From: Streptomyces smaragdinus
GTDB lineage: Bacteria > Actinomycetota > Actinomycetes > Streptomycetales > Streptomycetaceae
DNA: 64,000 nucleotides
Direction of reading: 5' to 3'
Assembly (NCBI RefSeq): GCF_009604385.1
Contig: NZ_WEGJ01000001.1
Span: forward strand, 248,001-312,000
Shown one piece after another: positions 8,428 to 17,359 of the stretch; within the stretch, counting starts at the first letter, position 1; each line of letters starts with the position of its first letter. The notes beneath the pieces were generated by a model. The model was not told where the DNA came from. It did not search any database and saw only the letters and a program-made list of their open reading frames with translations. The position numbers and the translations under genes were made by a program.

Positions 8428-9231
8428 CTACAGCCCCATCACGTTGGGTGTGAGTTTGGTGAAGCCCTGCTCGCCGGCGTACAGGCCGAGCGGCAGGGCG
8501 GTCAGTTCGTCGGCCTCGGGGACGGCGCGGGGGTCGCGGCCCAGGTCGACGTCGACGAGATAGCGCGAGCAGCCGGTGCAGGCCTCCACGCGCAGATGCC
8601 CGAACTCCGACCCGTCGGCGTCGCGGCGGCCGACCGCGGTGCCCTCGCGGTGTTCGGCGTAGACGGTGCGCCGGGACGTCTCGCCGCAGCCGGCGCAGGT
8701 GTGGGCGGCGCAGGCCCAGCTCGCCGCGCAGCGGGCGCACTGCAGCATCCGGCGGCCGCTGACGAGCCGGTCGCCGGCGTCGGTGCGGTAGCTGAGCTGG
8801 GGCGGGCCGCCGCAGTCCGGGCAGCGGCGGCCGCCGCGCGGTGCGGGGTCGGCCGCGCAGGCGGCGCCGGCGTCGACGGCGGTGAGCGGGCCGCGGGTGG
8901 CGGCGCGGGCGACGTACCGCTCGACGGGGCCGAGGGTCTCGTCGCCGGCGAGCCAGGCGCGCAGGGCGGGCTCGCCGACCCCGGCGGCGCGGGCCGCCAG
9001 GGGTTCGGGGCCGTAGGCGGTGGCGGCGACCACACGGGGCAGGACGTGCCGGGCGGACCAGGCGGCGAGGGAGTCGGGGCGGGTGTCGCGGGCGGCGGCG
9101 GCCGATTCCTCCCAGACGTCCAGGAGCGCCAGGTAGAGGGTGAGGACGTCCGCCGCGTGGGGGTGGCGGGTGCGCAGTGTCTCGGCGCGGCGGCGGGCGG
9201 TCGCCCAGTCGGCGGGGTGCACGGCGGTCAC
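8428..9231 (-). CDS. fdhE: Formate dehydrogenase maturation protein FdhE
   Basis: FdhE is an iron-binding accessory protein needed for assembly of exported formate dehydrogenases. The 267-residue protein has the characteristic C-terminal series of CxxC pairs: CPDCGGPPQLSY, CARCAASW, CAGCGETSRRTVY and CTGCSRYLVDVDL. The GTG start at 9231 overlaps the fdhA stop as GTGA, fixing the start and implying coupling. Placing fdhE between fdhA and fdhB, instead of after the structural genes, lets the chaperone be made directly after FdhA. The longer open frame upstream is out of phase with fdhA and is not used. Confidence 0.93.
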   Translation of the reverse strand: MTAVHPADWATARRRAETLRTRHPHAADVLTLYLALLDVWEESAAAARDTRPDSLAAWSARHVLPRVVAATAYGPEPLAARAAGVGEPALRAWLAGDETLGPVERYVARAATRGPLTAVDAGAACAADPAPRGGRRCPDCGGPPQLSYRTDAGDRLVSGRRMLQCARCAASWACAAHTCAGCGETSRRTVYAEHREGTAVGRRDADGSEFGHLRVEACTGCSRYLVDVDLGRDPRAVPEADELTALPLGLYAGEQGFTKLTPNVMGL

Positions 9232-12200
9232 ATCTTCTCGAGGTTCACGAGGAACGCCTTGAACTCCGGGGTGCGCGAGCTGGCGTCGCCGACGAAGGGG
9301 GTGAGGGCGTTGGCGAGCCAGTGCTGGCCGGTGTTGATGCCGACGAAGCCCCAGTGGATGGGGATGCCGATCTGGTACACCTTCCGGCCGTCGATCATGA
9401 GCGGGCCGAGCCGTCCGGTGACGACGGCGCGGACCTCGAGCTTGCCGCGTTTGGACGAGACGCGTACCCGGTCGCCGGTCTCGATGCCCTTCTCGCGGGC
9501 GAGTTCGGCGGGCACCTCGACGAACGCCTCCGGCTGCAGACGTACCAGCTGTTCGACGTTCTGGGTGACGTAGTGCTCGTGCTCGGTGAGGCGGTAGGAG
9601 GTGGCGATGTACGGGTAGTCGGCGACCGTGCCGAAGCGGTTGGGGCGGCCGGCGCGTTCGTCGTAGCGGTAGACGGCCGGGGTGGTGGACTGCCCGGGGT
9701 GCAGGGGGTTGTCCACCGGGGACTCGACCGGTTCGTAGTGCTCGGGGAACGGTCCGTCGGCCACGCCGTTGCTGAAGATCCGCCCCGTGCCCTCGCCGGT
9801 CATGATGAACGGCAGGGGCGCGTCGGGTCCGGGAGCGGCGGTGGGCGGGTAGTCGGGGACGTCGCCGGTCCAGGTGCGGGTGGCGGGGTCCCAGACGATG
9901 CCGGGGCGGTCGGGGTCCCAGGGGCGGCCGCTCGGGTCGGCGGAGGCGCGGTTGTACAGGACACGGCGGTTGACGGGCCAGCTCCACGCCCAGTTGGGGT
10001 AGAAGCCCATGCCGGTGGGGTCGTTCTTCTCCGGGTCCTGGACGCCGTCGCGCCGTTTGGTGAGGTTGCCCTCCGGCGGGTAGTGGCCGGTGTAGATCCA
10101 GTCGCCGGCGGTCGTGGTGCCGTCGTCGGCGAGGTCGGCGAAGGTCGTCAGACGTTCGCCGGTGCCGAGGTCGCGGCCGTTGATCTCGCGGGCGATCTCG
10201 TCGAGTTCGGGCCTGCGCGGGTCGCGGTAGTCCATGGTGAGCCGGCGGACGGGGTCGGGGAACCGGCCGCCCTGGGCCTCGTACAGGGCGCGGACGCGCA
10301 GGAACAGGTCGGCGAGGATCCAGTGGTCGTGGCGGGACTCGCCCTCGGGAGGCAGGACCTGTTCCTTCCACTGGGCCCAGCGGCCGCTGTTGGTGAACGA
10401 GCCGTCCTTCTCGATCCAGTGGGTGGCCGGGAGCATGAACACCTCGGTGCGCACGTCCGCCGGGTTCATACCGGGGGCGTTCCAGAACTCGGAGCTGGTG
10501 GTGCGGAAGGGGTCCATGACGCACAGCCACTTGAGCTTCGACAGGGCCTGGAGCACCTGGTTGGAGTCGGGTCCGATGCTGGTGGCGGTCATGCCGGAGA
10601 GGATCAGGCCCTCCATGCGGCCGCGCAGCGCCTGGTCGAAGATGGAGATCCAGGAGGAGTTCGCGGCGGGTTTGGGCAGCAGGTCGAAGGCGAACTCGTT
10701 GTCGGCCGTGGCGGTGTCGCCGTACCAGGTCTTCAGCAGGCTGACCATGAACCGGCGGTAGTTCTCGCCGAAGAAGTTGACCGCGTTGGGTCGGAGCTTC
10801 TTGCTCGCGCTCTGGGCCACGTAGTCGTCGAGGTTCCGCTGGCCGGGCGCGGGGACCTTCAGATAGCCGGGGAGGATGTCCCAGGAGATGGCGTGGTCGG
10901 TGTTGCCCTGGATGTTGGCGTGGCCGCGTTCGGCGTTCATGCCGCCGCCGGGGCGGCCCATGTTGCCCAGGAGGAGCTGGAGGATCGCGCCGGAGCGGAT
11001 GAGCTGGACGCCGGTGGTGTGGTGGGTGAGGCCGACCGCGTAGACGATGGTCATGACCTTGTCGGGGCGGCCGGTGGTGCCGACCAGGCGGGCGACCTCG
11101 AGGAACTGCTCGCGCGGGATGCCGGTGATGCGTTCGACCATCTCCGGGGTGTAGCGGCTGTAGTGGGCGCGCAGCAGGTTGAGGACGGACCGGGGGTGGT
11201 CGATGTCGACGCGGGCGTTGCCGTCGGCGTCCGTCTCGTACGCCCAGGCCGTGGGGTCGTAGGCGCCGGTGGCCTCGTCGAAGCCGTTGAACAGGCCCTC
11301 GTCGAAGGAGTACGAGTCCTTCACCACCAGGCCCGCGTTCGTCGCGAACTCCACGTACTCCCGGTGGTGGAGGTCGTTCCCGAGGACGTAGTTGATCAGT
11401 CCGCCGAAGTACGCGACGTCGCTGCCGGTACGGATCCGCAGATGGGTGTCGGCGACGGCGGAGGTGCGGGTGAAGCGCGGGTCGGCGTGGATGATCTTCG
11501 CGCCGCGGTCGGTCTTGGCGCGCATCAGCCAGCGGAAGCCGACGGGGTGGGCTTCGGCGGGGTTGGCCCCGTTGACCAGGATCACGTCGGCGTGCCGGAT
11601 GTCACGCCAGTGGTTGGTCATGGCCCCCCGGCCGAACGTGGCGGCCAAACTGACCACCGTGGGACCGTGTCAAACGCGGGCCTGTTGCTCCAGATGGACC
11701 ACGCCCAGGCCGCGCATCACCTTGGTGGCGAGATAGCCCTCCTCGGAGCTGAACGCGGCGCCGCCGGCGAAGGCGATGCCCTCGCAGCGGTTGACGGTGT
11801 TGCCGTCGGCGTCCTTGGTGACGAGGGTGCGGTCGCGGGAGGCCTTGATGTTGCGGGCCAGCTTGTCGAGGGTGAACTCCCAGGACACGCGCTTGAACTC
11901 GGTGGCGCCCGGCGCCCGGTAGAGGGGGCTCGGCACGCGGCGGCGGGAGACGGCTAGCTCCAGGGAGGAGGCGCCCTTCGGGCACAGGGTGCCCTCGTTG
12001 ACGGGGCTGTCGGGGTCGCCCTCGATCTGCAGGAGTTCCGTCTTGCGGCCGGTCCTGCGGGTGTACGCCAGGAGGGAGCAGCCCACCGCGCAGTACGGGC
12101 AGACGGACCGGGAGACGGTCGCGCCCTCGATACGCAGGCGCTGTCGCACGGTGTGGGCGGGTCCGAGGTCGAAGCCCAGCGCGGACACGCCGAGCGCGCC

Positions 12201-12251
12201 CGTGGCGGCCGCGCCGATGCCCATGAACTCGCGCCGTGTGGTGTCCTCCAT
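9228..12251 (-). CDS. fdhA: Selenocysteine formate dehydrogenase major subunit (TGA read as Sec194)
   Basis: The Mo/W-bis-MGD enzyme oxidises formate to CO2, probably on the outer face of the membrane. The gene spans one in-frame TGA (11672-11670), giving 1007 residues with Sec194. The context ARV-Sec-HGPTV...TFGRGAMTNHW matches the active site of E. coli FDH-N. A twin-arginine export signal (TTRREFMG, R6-R7) starts the protein. Cys51, Cys54, Cys58 and Cys90 bind a [4Fe-4S] cluster. The C-terminal part has the MGD-binding domain (WGFVGINTGQHW). Standard gene finding splits it at the TGA into an N-terminal and a C-terminal piece. The full Sec machinery lies 5 kb downstream, so read-through is functional, not a mutation. 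Confidence 0.97.
11640..11672 (-). promoter_or_regulatory. Bacterial SECIS element with the Sec TGA codon
   Basis: After the TGA (11672-11670) come 11 bases, then a 7-bp stem GGTGGTC/GGCCGCC closing the loop AGTTT (hairpin 11658-11640). All seven positions pair, two of them as G-T. The 11-base offset and a small apical loop containing GU match the E. coli fdhF and fdnG SECIS elements bound by SelB. The hairpin is also coding sequence, so both the protein and the RNA structure constrain it. Confidence 0.9.
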
Positions 12252-12333
12252 CGCCGGCCTTCCTTTCCCGCACCGTCGTCGGTGCGGTGCGCGCATCGGT
12301 CGACCCGTGCGCGTTCGTCTGCCGCTGTAACCA

Positions 12334-12362
12334 TTCGTTGCACCGCGGACGACAGTCGTCAA
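12334..12362 (-). promoter_or_regulatory. Candidate promoter of fdhA operon
   Basis: On the minus strand TTGACG (12362-12357) and AACGAA (12339-12334) are separated by 17 bases, about 85 bases before the fdhA ATG. The -10 is poor, so the call is tentative. The 128-bp gap between the luciferase-like gene and fdhA shows no clear operator or terminator, so transcription from upstream could also contribute. Confidence 0.35.
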
Positions 12363-12379
12363 CCCTTCAACAACCGCTG

Positions 12380-12949
12380 TCAGCCCTGTGCGAGAAGGAG
12401 GTCCCGGCGCCCTTCCGGCTCGTCGGGATTGCGCAGGATGTCGAGCAGCACCGGGTCCGCCGGGACCACCACGCCGTGCGCTCCCCGCCCGGCCGCGTCC
12501 GCGCACGTCCCCCGCCACGCGGCCCGGCCCCGCGGCGCCGGGACGGTGCTCCAGCGCTCCTCCCCCGGCGCCTCGAAGTCCCCGGGCCCGTCCGGTACGG
12601 GCCGCAGCACCGGCACCCGGAGCGCGGGTATCCGGTCCTCGGGGCCGGCCAGGAAGGCGAGCCGGCCGTGGCTCAGCACCCGGATCGTCTCGAGGGTGCG
12701 GGCGAGTTCGGCCGGGGACGCGGAGGTGCGCGGCGGCGTCACGACCAGCAGGGTCCGGAAGGTGCTCACCGCGAGCGCGGCGGTGAGGGCCAGGACGTCG
12801 AACCGCGGCTCCGGTCCGGCGTCGACCCACAGGGCGTCGGCGCCCGCGGCGTCGAACGACGTGGCGTCCGCGAGCCATTCGCCGAGGCCGTCGGGCTCAC
12901 GGGCGACGCGCACGGCCACCTTCACCGCGGACGGTCCGGGGTCGTTCAT
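12380..12949 (-). CDS. Short luciferase-like monooxygenase-fold protein next to fdhA
   Basis: A 189-residue protein resembling the central part of LLM-class flavin/F420 oxidoreductases: GADALWVDAG, FDVLALTAALAV, ELARTLETIRVLSHGRLAF. Full-length LLM enzymes have 300-350 residues, so this is only about half a TIM barrel and probably lacks a full cofactor site. It lies 128 bp upstream of fdhA on the same strand and ends GRRDLLLAQG. It may be a degenerate enzyme or a recruited accessory or regulatory protein for the formate dehydrogenase locus. The start ATG at 12949 is not backed by a strong Shine-Dalgarno. The reading frame itself is intact. Confidence 0.75.
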   Translation of the reverse strand: MNDPGPSAVKVAVRVAREPDGLGEWLADATSFDAAGADALWVDAGPEPRFDVLALTAALAVSTFRTLLVVTPPRTSASPAELARTLETIRVLSHGRLAFLAGPEDRIPALRVPVLRPVPDGPGDFEAPGEERWSTVPAPRGRAAWRGTCADAAGRGAHGVVVPADPVLLDILRNPDEPEGRRDLLLAQG

Positions 12950-13023
12950 GCGGGGAGGGTACCCAGGCGCGGCGTCACGTACCCTGGCGCCCGGCGTGTC
13001 GTAACGCGATCTCCGGAGGTCCC

Positions 13024-14010
13024 GTGCAGAGCATCACGAAGCCGAGCGTCGACCGGGCCACCGTCGACGCCCTCGTCACCGCCGCCTTCGGCCCCGGCGC
13101 GCTGCCGGTGCGGAGCAGGCCGATCACCGACGGGACGTACAACACGATCGTCCGCGTCGCCCTGGCCGACGGCCGCACCGCGATGCTGAAGGTCGCGCCG
13201 GCGCCGGACGCGCCGCAGCTGTCGTACGAGCGGGACATCCTGCGCACCGAGGCGCTGTTCTTCGACCGGGCCGCCGGGCTCGACGGTGTGCCGACGCCTC
13301 GGCTGCTGAGCACCGGGTTCGAACGCAGCCTGGTCCCCGGGGACTTCGTCTTCATGACGGAGGTGCCGGGGCGGTCGCTGAGCGCGCTGCACGCCTCGCT
13401 GGCGCCGGAGGAGCTCGCCGCGGTGCGCCGGGATCTCGGCGGTGTCGTCGCGCGGCTGCACACCGTACGCGGGGACACCTTCGGGTATCCGCAGGCCGCC
13501 TCCGCCGGGTCGTGGGCGGAGGCGTTCGGCGGTATGGCCGAGGTGATCCTGGCGGACGCGGAGCGGCTCGGGGCGGACCTCACGCGCCCGGCGGCGGAGA
13601 TCCGGGCGGCCGTGACGGGCGCGCTGGGGCTGCTGGAGGGGGTGACCGTGCCGGTGCTGGTGCACTTCGACCTGTGGGACGGGAACGTGCTGGTCGAGGG
13701 CTCCCGGGTCAGCGGCGTCATCGACGGTGAACGCGCCTTCTGGGGCGACCCGTACGCGGACTTCGCCTCGCTCGCGCTGTTCGGCGACATCGAGGACGAC
13801 GCCGCCTTCCTGGAGGGGTACCGGGCGGCGGGCGGGAGCGTGGCGTTCACGGCCGGGAACCGGCGGCGGATCGCCCTGTACCGCGTCTACCTCTACCTGA
13901 TCATGCTCACGGAGGGCAGTGTCCGGGGCTACACGGAGGAGCAGTCGGCGAAGCTGCGGGACTTCCTCGGCCCGCTGCTGGCCGGGGACCTGGCGGCGCT
14001 GAAGGGCTGA
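13024..14010 (+). CDS. Aminoglycoside phosphotransferase (APH) family kinase
   Basis: A 328-residue small-molecule kinase of the APH fold. The catalytic loop HFDLWDGNVLVE supplies the base Asp and metal-binding Asn. IDGERAFWGDPYADFA replaces the usual DxD metal motif, with Glu at the second acid position. GTG 13024 follows a clear GGAGGT, which fixes the start. It is divergent from the luciferase-like gene (74-bp gap) and not part of the selenium unit. Family members phosphorylate antibiotics, fructosamine or other hydroxyl compounds; the substrate cannot be told here. Confidence 0.88.
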   Translation: MQSITKPSVDRATVDALVTAAFGPGALPVRSRPITDGTYNTIVRVALADGRTAMLKVAPAPDAPQLSYERDILRTEALFFDRAAGLDGVPTPRLLSTGFERSLVPGDFVFMTEVPGRSLSALHASLAPEELAAVRRDLGGVVARLHTVRGDTFGYPQAASAGSWAEAFGGMAEVILADAERLGADLTRPAAEIRAAVTGALGLLEGVTVPVLVHFDLWDGNVLVEGSRVSGVIDGERAFWGDPYADFASLALFGDIEDDAAFLEGYRAAGGSVAFTAGNRRRIALYRVYLYLIMLTEGSVRGYTEEQSAKLRDFLGPLLAGDLAALKG

Positions 14011-14026
14011 TCGGCGCACCGGGCGC

Positions 14027-14330
14027 TCAGTGGACCGAGGTCAGGACGCCTGTCTTGTCGATACGGTGCTCGGGGTTGTCCTGGGCGTCGCGCCGCGTTG
14101 CCCTCGGGTGTGGCGCGGGTGGAGATCGTGATCATCGCAGGGGTGCGCCGGCGGAGAGGCGGTGGGCGGTCACCAGGTAGTTGCCGGTCTCGCCGGGGCC
14201 GACGCCGTCGTTCTGTGTCCGGGTGCCGGGCACGTCGTCGGTGGTGCCGTCGTACGGGACTATCCGCAGCTCGTCGAGACCGATCTCCGGGTCCGGGGAG
14301 GCTCCCGGAGCGCCCCGGCTGTTCCCCGGA
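14027..14330 (-). pseudogene. Decayed class E/F-type sortase remnant
   Basis: One minus-strand frame reads ELRIVPYDGTTDDVPGTRTQ then GETGNYLVTAHRLSAGAPLR and stops (14132-14134). This resembles the region around the catalytic His of actinobacterial class E sortases. A second frame reads ITISTRATPEGNAA, like the TLxTC block with the catalytic Cys replaced by Arg. A third frame reads NPEHRIDKTGVLTSVH and stops at 14027. The pieces are in correct order but shifted, and the segment between His and Cys is missing. The family match is from memory; a protein search would settle it. Confidence 0.55.
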
Positions 14331-14333
14331 CGC

Positions 14334-15326
14334 TCACGTGGATTCCCGTACCACCAGCTCGTTCGGCATCACCACCGGATCCCCCGGGCCGCCCTCCAGC
14401 AGCCGCAGCAGCAGCCGTACGGTCTCCAGGGCCTGGTCCGCCATGGGACTGCGGACGGTGGTGAGCGGCGGGGCGGTGTAGGCGGCGGCCTCGGTGTCGT
14501 CGAAGCCGACCACCGCCACGTCCTCGGGCACCCGCCGGCCCGCCTCCCGCAGGGCGCGCAGGGCACCGACCGCCATCAGGTCGTTGGCGGCGAACACCGC
14601 GTCCAGCGCCGGCTCGTCCGCCAGCAGTTCCGCCATCGCCTCCGCCCCGGAGACGCGGGAGAAGTCACCGAGGGCGACCAGCGGCCGGCACCCCTCGGCC
14701 CGCAGCGCCGCCCGGTACCCCGCGAGCCGCTCCCGGCCCTCCCAGAGGTCCAGCGGCCCCGTGATGGTGGCGATCCGGCGCCGTCCGCGCGCCAGCAGAT
14801 GCCGTACGGCCAGCGCGGCACCGCCGGTGTTGTCCAGCTCGACGTACGGCACGTCCGGTACCCGCGGCCGGCCGAAGGCCGCCACCGGTAACCCCGTCCG
14901 GACCAGCGCCCCGGGGAGCGGGTCGGCGCCGTGCAGCGCCACCAGCACCACGCCGTCCACGTGCCCCGCCGCCAGCTGCTCGATCACCCGGGCCCGGCTC
15001 CCGTCGGACTCGGCGAGCATGAGCACGACCTTCTTGCCGGCGGCCTCCAGCTCACGGCTGACGGTGCGGACCACGGTGGCGAAGAGGGGGTCGTCGGAGA
15101 CCACGCCCTGCGGCGGGTCGGAGACGACCAGGGCGACGGCGTCGGTGCGGCGGGTGACGAGATGGCGGGCGGCGGCGTTCGGCACGTAGCCGAGTTCGCG
15201 GACGGCCCGCAGCACGGCCTCGCGGATTTCGGGGGCGACGGTCGTCTCGCCGTTGACGACGCGCGAGACGCTCGCCCGGGACACGCCCGCGCGGGCGGCG
15301 ACCACTTCCAGCGTGGGCCGTTTCAT
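14334..15326 (-). CDS. LacI-family transcriptional repressor
   Basis: A 330-residue regulator. The N-terminal helix-turn-helix reads LEVVAARAGVSRASVSRVVNG and the hinge helix is NAAARHLVTRRT. A periplasmic-binding-type sugar domain follows, with VDGVVLVALHG and VAVVGFDDTEAAAYT. ATG 15326 (MKRPTLEV) fits the family start; the longer frame upstream adds non-homologous residues. It is divergent from the GH16 glucanase gene, and two GAGCGCTC-centred palindromes lie between them. The natural inference is local repression released by a beta-glucan oligosaccharide, plus autoregulation. Confidence 0.93.
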   Translation of the reverse strand: MKRPTLEVVAARAGVSRASVSRVVNGETTVAPEIREAVLRAVRELGYVPNAAARHLVTRRTDAVALVVSDPPQGVVSDDPLFATVVRTVSRELEAAGKKVVLMLAESDGSRARVIEQLAAGHVDGVVLVALHGADPLPGALVRTGLPVAAFGRPRVPDVPYVELDNTGGAALAVRHLLARGRRRIATITGPLDLWEGRERLAGYRAALRAEGCRPLVALGDFSRVSGAEAMAELLADEPALDAVFAANDLMAVGALRALREAGRRVPEDVAVVGFDDTEAAAYTAPPLTTVRSPMADQALETVRLLLRLLEGGPGDPVVMPNELVVREST

Positions 15327-15362
15327 TCCCGACCTGCTCCGTTCCCCCGTCGCGCCCCGCCG

Positions 15363-15496
15363 GTGGAGCGCTCTCCGGCTCCGAGGCTGCCGCCCCTGTG
15401 GCCGCCGGTCAAGCGAACTGCCAGTTCCCGAACCTGGATTGACGACTTGACATGTCCCCGTAGTGCCAGCACGCTCCGGTTCAGAGAGCGCTCTCT
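15363..15496. promoter_or_regulatory. LacI-type operators and promoter between lacI and the GH16 gene
   Basis: A perfect 14-nt palindrome AGAGAGCGCTCTCT lies at 15483-15496, and a related imperfect copy GTGGAGCGCTCTCC at 15363-15376. Both have the central CG typical of LacI/GalR operators. For the glucanase, TTGACA at 15447-15452 is followed after 17 bases by a weak CACGCT, placing the perfect operator just downstream of the start of transcription. The second copy lies 37 bases upstream of the repressor ATG, fitting autoregulation. Confidence 0.75.
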
Positions 15497-15524
15497 CGCT
15501 TTCCCCCACCCCCGAGGAGCCGCC

Positions 15525-17261
15525 GTGAAACAGTTCTTACGCCGCAGTCGCCGCCTGCACGGCTGGACAGCCGTCGTCGCGGCCGTCGTACTCGCCCTCG
15601 TCACCCTCCCGGCGCCCACCGCGGCCGCCGCCGACCCACTGCTCTCCCAGGGCAAGCCGGCCACCGCGTCCTCCGTCGAGAACGCCGTGTTCCCGGCCAC
15701 CAGCGCCGTGGACGGAAACCCGGGCACCCGCTGGTCCAGCGGGTTCTCCGACCCCCAGTGGATCCAGGTCGACCTCGGCACCACGGCCACCATCAGCCAG
15801 GTCACCCTCAACTGGGAGGCCGCGTACGGCCGCGCCTTCCGGATCGAGACCTCCGCCGACGGCACCACCTGGACGACCGTCCACCAGACCACCACGAGCA
15901 CCGGCGGCGTCCAGAACCTCGCCGTCTCCGGCACCGGCCGCTTCGTCCGGATGTACGGCACCCAGCGCGCCACCCCGTACGGCTACTCCCTCTGGGAGTT
16001 CCAGGTGTACGGCACCACCGGTGGCGGCGGCCCGTCCCCGACCGAGACGCTGCTGTCGTACGGGAAGACCGGCTCGGCCTCCAGCTCCCAGAACGACGGG
16101 GCCTGCTGGGAGTGCTCCCCGGCCCGCGCCTTCGACCGCGACCCGGCCTCCCGCTGGGCGACCAGCGCCACCACGGGCTGGACCGACCCCGGCTGGATCG
16201 CCGTCGACCTGGGCGCACAGGCGCAGATCTCCAAGGTCGTCCTCCAGTGGGACCCGGCGTACGCCCGGTCCTACCGGATCGAGGTCTCCGACGACGGCAC
16301 CACCTGGCGGACGATCTACAGCACCACCACCGGCACCGGCTTCAAACAGACCCTGACGGTCTCCGGCACCGGCCGCCACGTCCGCATGTACGGCACCCAG
16401 CGCGCCACCGCGTACGGCTACTCCCTCTGGGAGTTCCAGGTGTACGGCACCGGGGGCGCCCCGGTGACGCCGCCGCCGCTGCCGCGTGACCCGGCGGATC
16501 CGCCGCAGCTGGTGTGGAGCGACGAGTTCAACGGCCCGGCCGGCACCCGGCCGGACCCGGCGAAGTGGACCGCCGACCCCGGCACGGGCCCGAACAACGA
16601 GCTGGAGTACTACACCGACAACGCCAACGCCGCCACGGACGGCAACGGCTCGCTGGTGATGGAGGCCCGCAAGCAGGTCACGCCGGGCTCGGCGTGCCCG
16701 CGCGATCCGGTGTCGGGCAGCACGACCTGCCAGTACACGTCGGCGCGGATGAACACCGGCCGCACCTTCCAGTTCACGTACGGCACGGTCGAGGCGCGGA
16801 TCCGGGTGCCGAAGGGCAACGGGTTCTGGCCGGCGTTCTGGATGATGGGCGGTGACTTCCTGACCGGACGCCCGTGGCCGTACAACGGCGAGGTCGACAT
16901 CATGGAGATCCTCGGCAAGGACGTGAAGACCGCGTACTCCACGGTGCACGCCCCCGCCTACAACGGCGGCAACGGGATCGGCTCGCCGTACCGGCTGCCG
17001 GGGGACGCGGACTTCTCCGACGGCTTCCACACCTTCACCGCCGACTGGGACAGCCGGGGCATCACGTACAGCCTGGACGGCCGGGTGGTCTTCACCCTCA
17101 GCAAGGACCAGGTGGAACAGACCCGCGGACCGTGGGTCTTCGACCACCCCTTCTACCTGATCCTGAACCTCGCCGTGGGCGGTGACTGGCCGGGGCCGAC
17201 CGACGCCTCGACGCCGTTCCCGTCCCGGATGCTCGTGGACTACGTGCGCGTCTATCAGTGA
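15525..17261 (+). CDS. Secreted GH16 endo-beta-1,3-glucanase with two F5/8 discoidin domains
   Basis: A 578-residue secreted enzyme. A signal peptide (basic start, hydrophobic core, cleavage near APTAAAADP) is followed by two tandem discoidin-like carbohydrate-binding domains (~40-165 and ~175-320). Each ends in nearly identical VRMYGTQRAT-YGYSLWEFQ, showing recent duplication. A proline linker leads to the GH16 domain (~335-578) with catalytic GEVDIMEILG (E-x-D-x-x-E), consistent with laminarinase activity. GTG 15525 follows GAGGAG six bases away and decides the start. Divergent LacI and operators suggest induction by glucan. The product should degrade fungal or algal beta-1,3-glucan outside the cell. 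Confidence 0.94.
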   Translation: MKQFLRRSRRLHGWTAVVAAVVLALVTLPAPTAAAADPLLSQGKPATASSVENAVFPATSAVDGNPGTRWSSGFSDPQWIQVDLGTTATISQVTLNWEAAYGRAFRIETSADGTTWTTVHQTTTSTGGVQNLAVSGTGRFVRMYGTQRATPYGYSLWEFQVYGTTGGGGPSPTETLLSYGKTGSASSSQNDGACWECSPARAFDRDPASRWATSATTGWTDPGWIAVDLGAQAQISKVVLQWDPAYARSYRIEVSDDGTTWRTIYSTTTGTGFKQTLTVSGTGRHVRMYGTQRATAYGYSLWEFQVYGTGGAPVTPPPLPRDPADPPQLVWSDEFNGPAGTRPDPAKWTADPGTGPNNELEYYTDNANAATDGNGSLVMEARKQVTPGSACPRDPVSGSTTCQYTSARMNTGRTFQFTYGTVEARIRVPKGNGFWPAFWMMGGDFLTGRPWPYNGEVDIMEILGKDVKTAYSTVHAPAYNGGNGIGSPYRLPGDADFSDGFHTFTADWDSRGITYSLDGRVVFTLSKDQVEQTRGPWVFDHPFYLILNLAVGGDWPGPTDASTPFPSRMLVDYVRVYQ

Positions 17262-17268
17262 CCCGCCC

Positions 17269-17296
17269 GGGGCGCCCCGTGATCACGGGGCGCCCC
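17269..17296 (+). terminator. Terminator after GH16 gene
   Basis: A perfect 28-nt inverted repeat built on GGGGCGCCCCGTGA, 8 bases after the glucanase stop. There is no T-tract, as is common in Streptomyces terminators. It separates the glucanase from ppk2. Confidence 0.75.
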
Positions 17297-17359
17297 TCGC
17301 CATGTCCGCCCGCGGGCCCGGCTAACGTGGACGGCGTCACTTGTCGCACGGGAGGCTTC

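Noticed and set aside
11670..11672. fdhA as a gene broken by a stop codon
   Set aside because: The TGA sits exactly at the Sec position of FDH-N, a SECIS follows and the full Sec machinery is nearby.
14931..15524. Extension of the GH16 gene to 14931
   Set aside because: It would cover the lacI gene; the signal peptide and GAGGAG place the start at GTG 15525.
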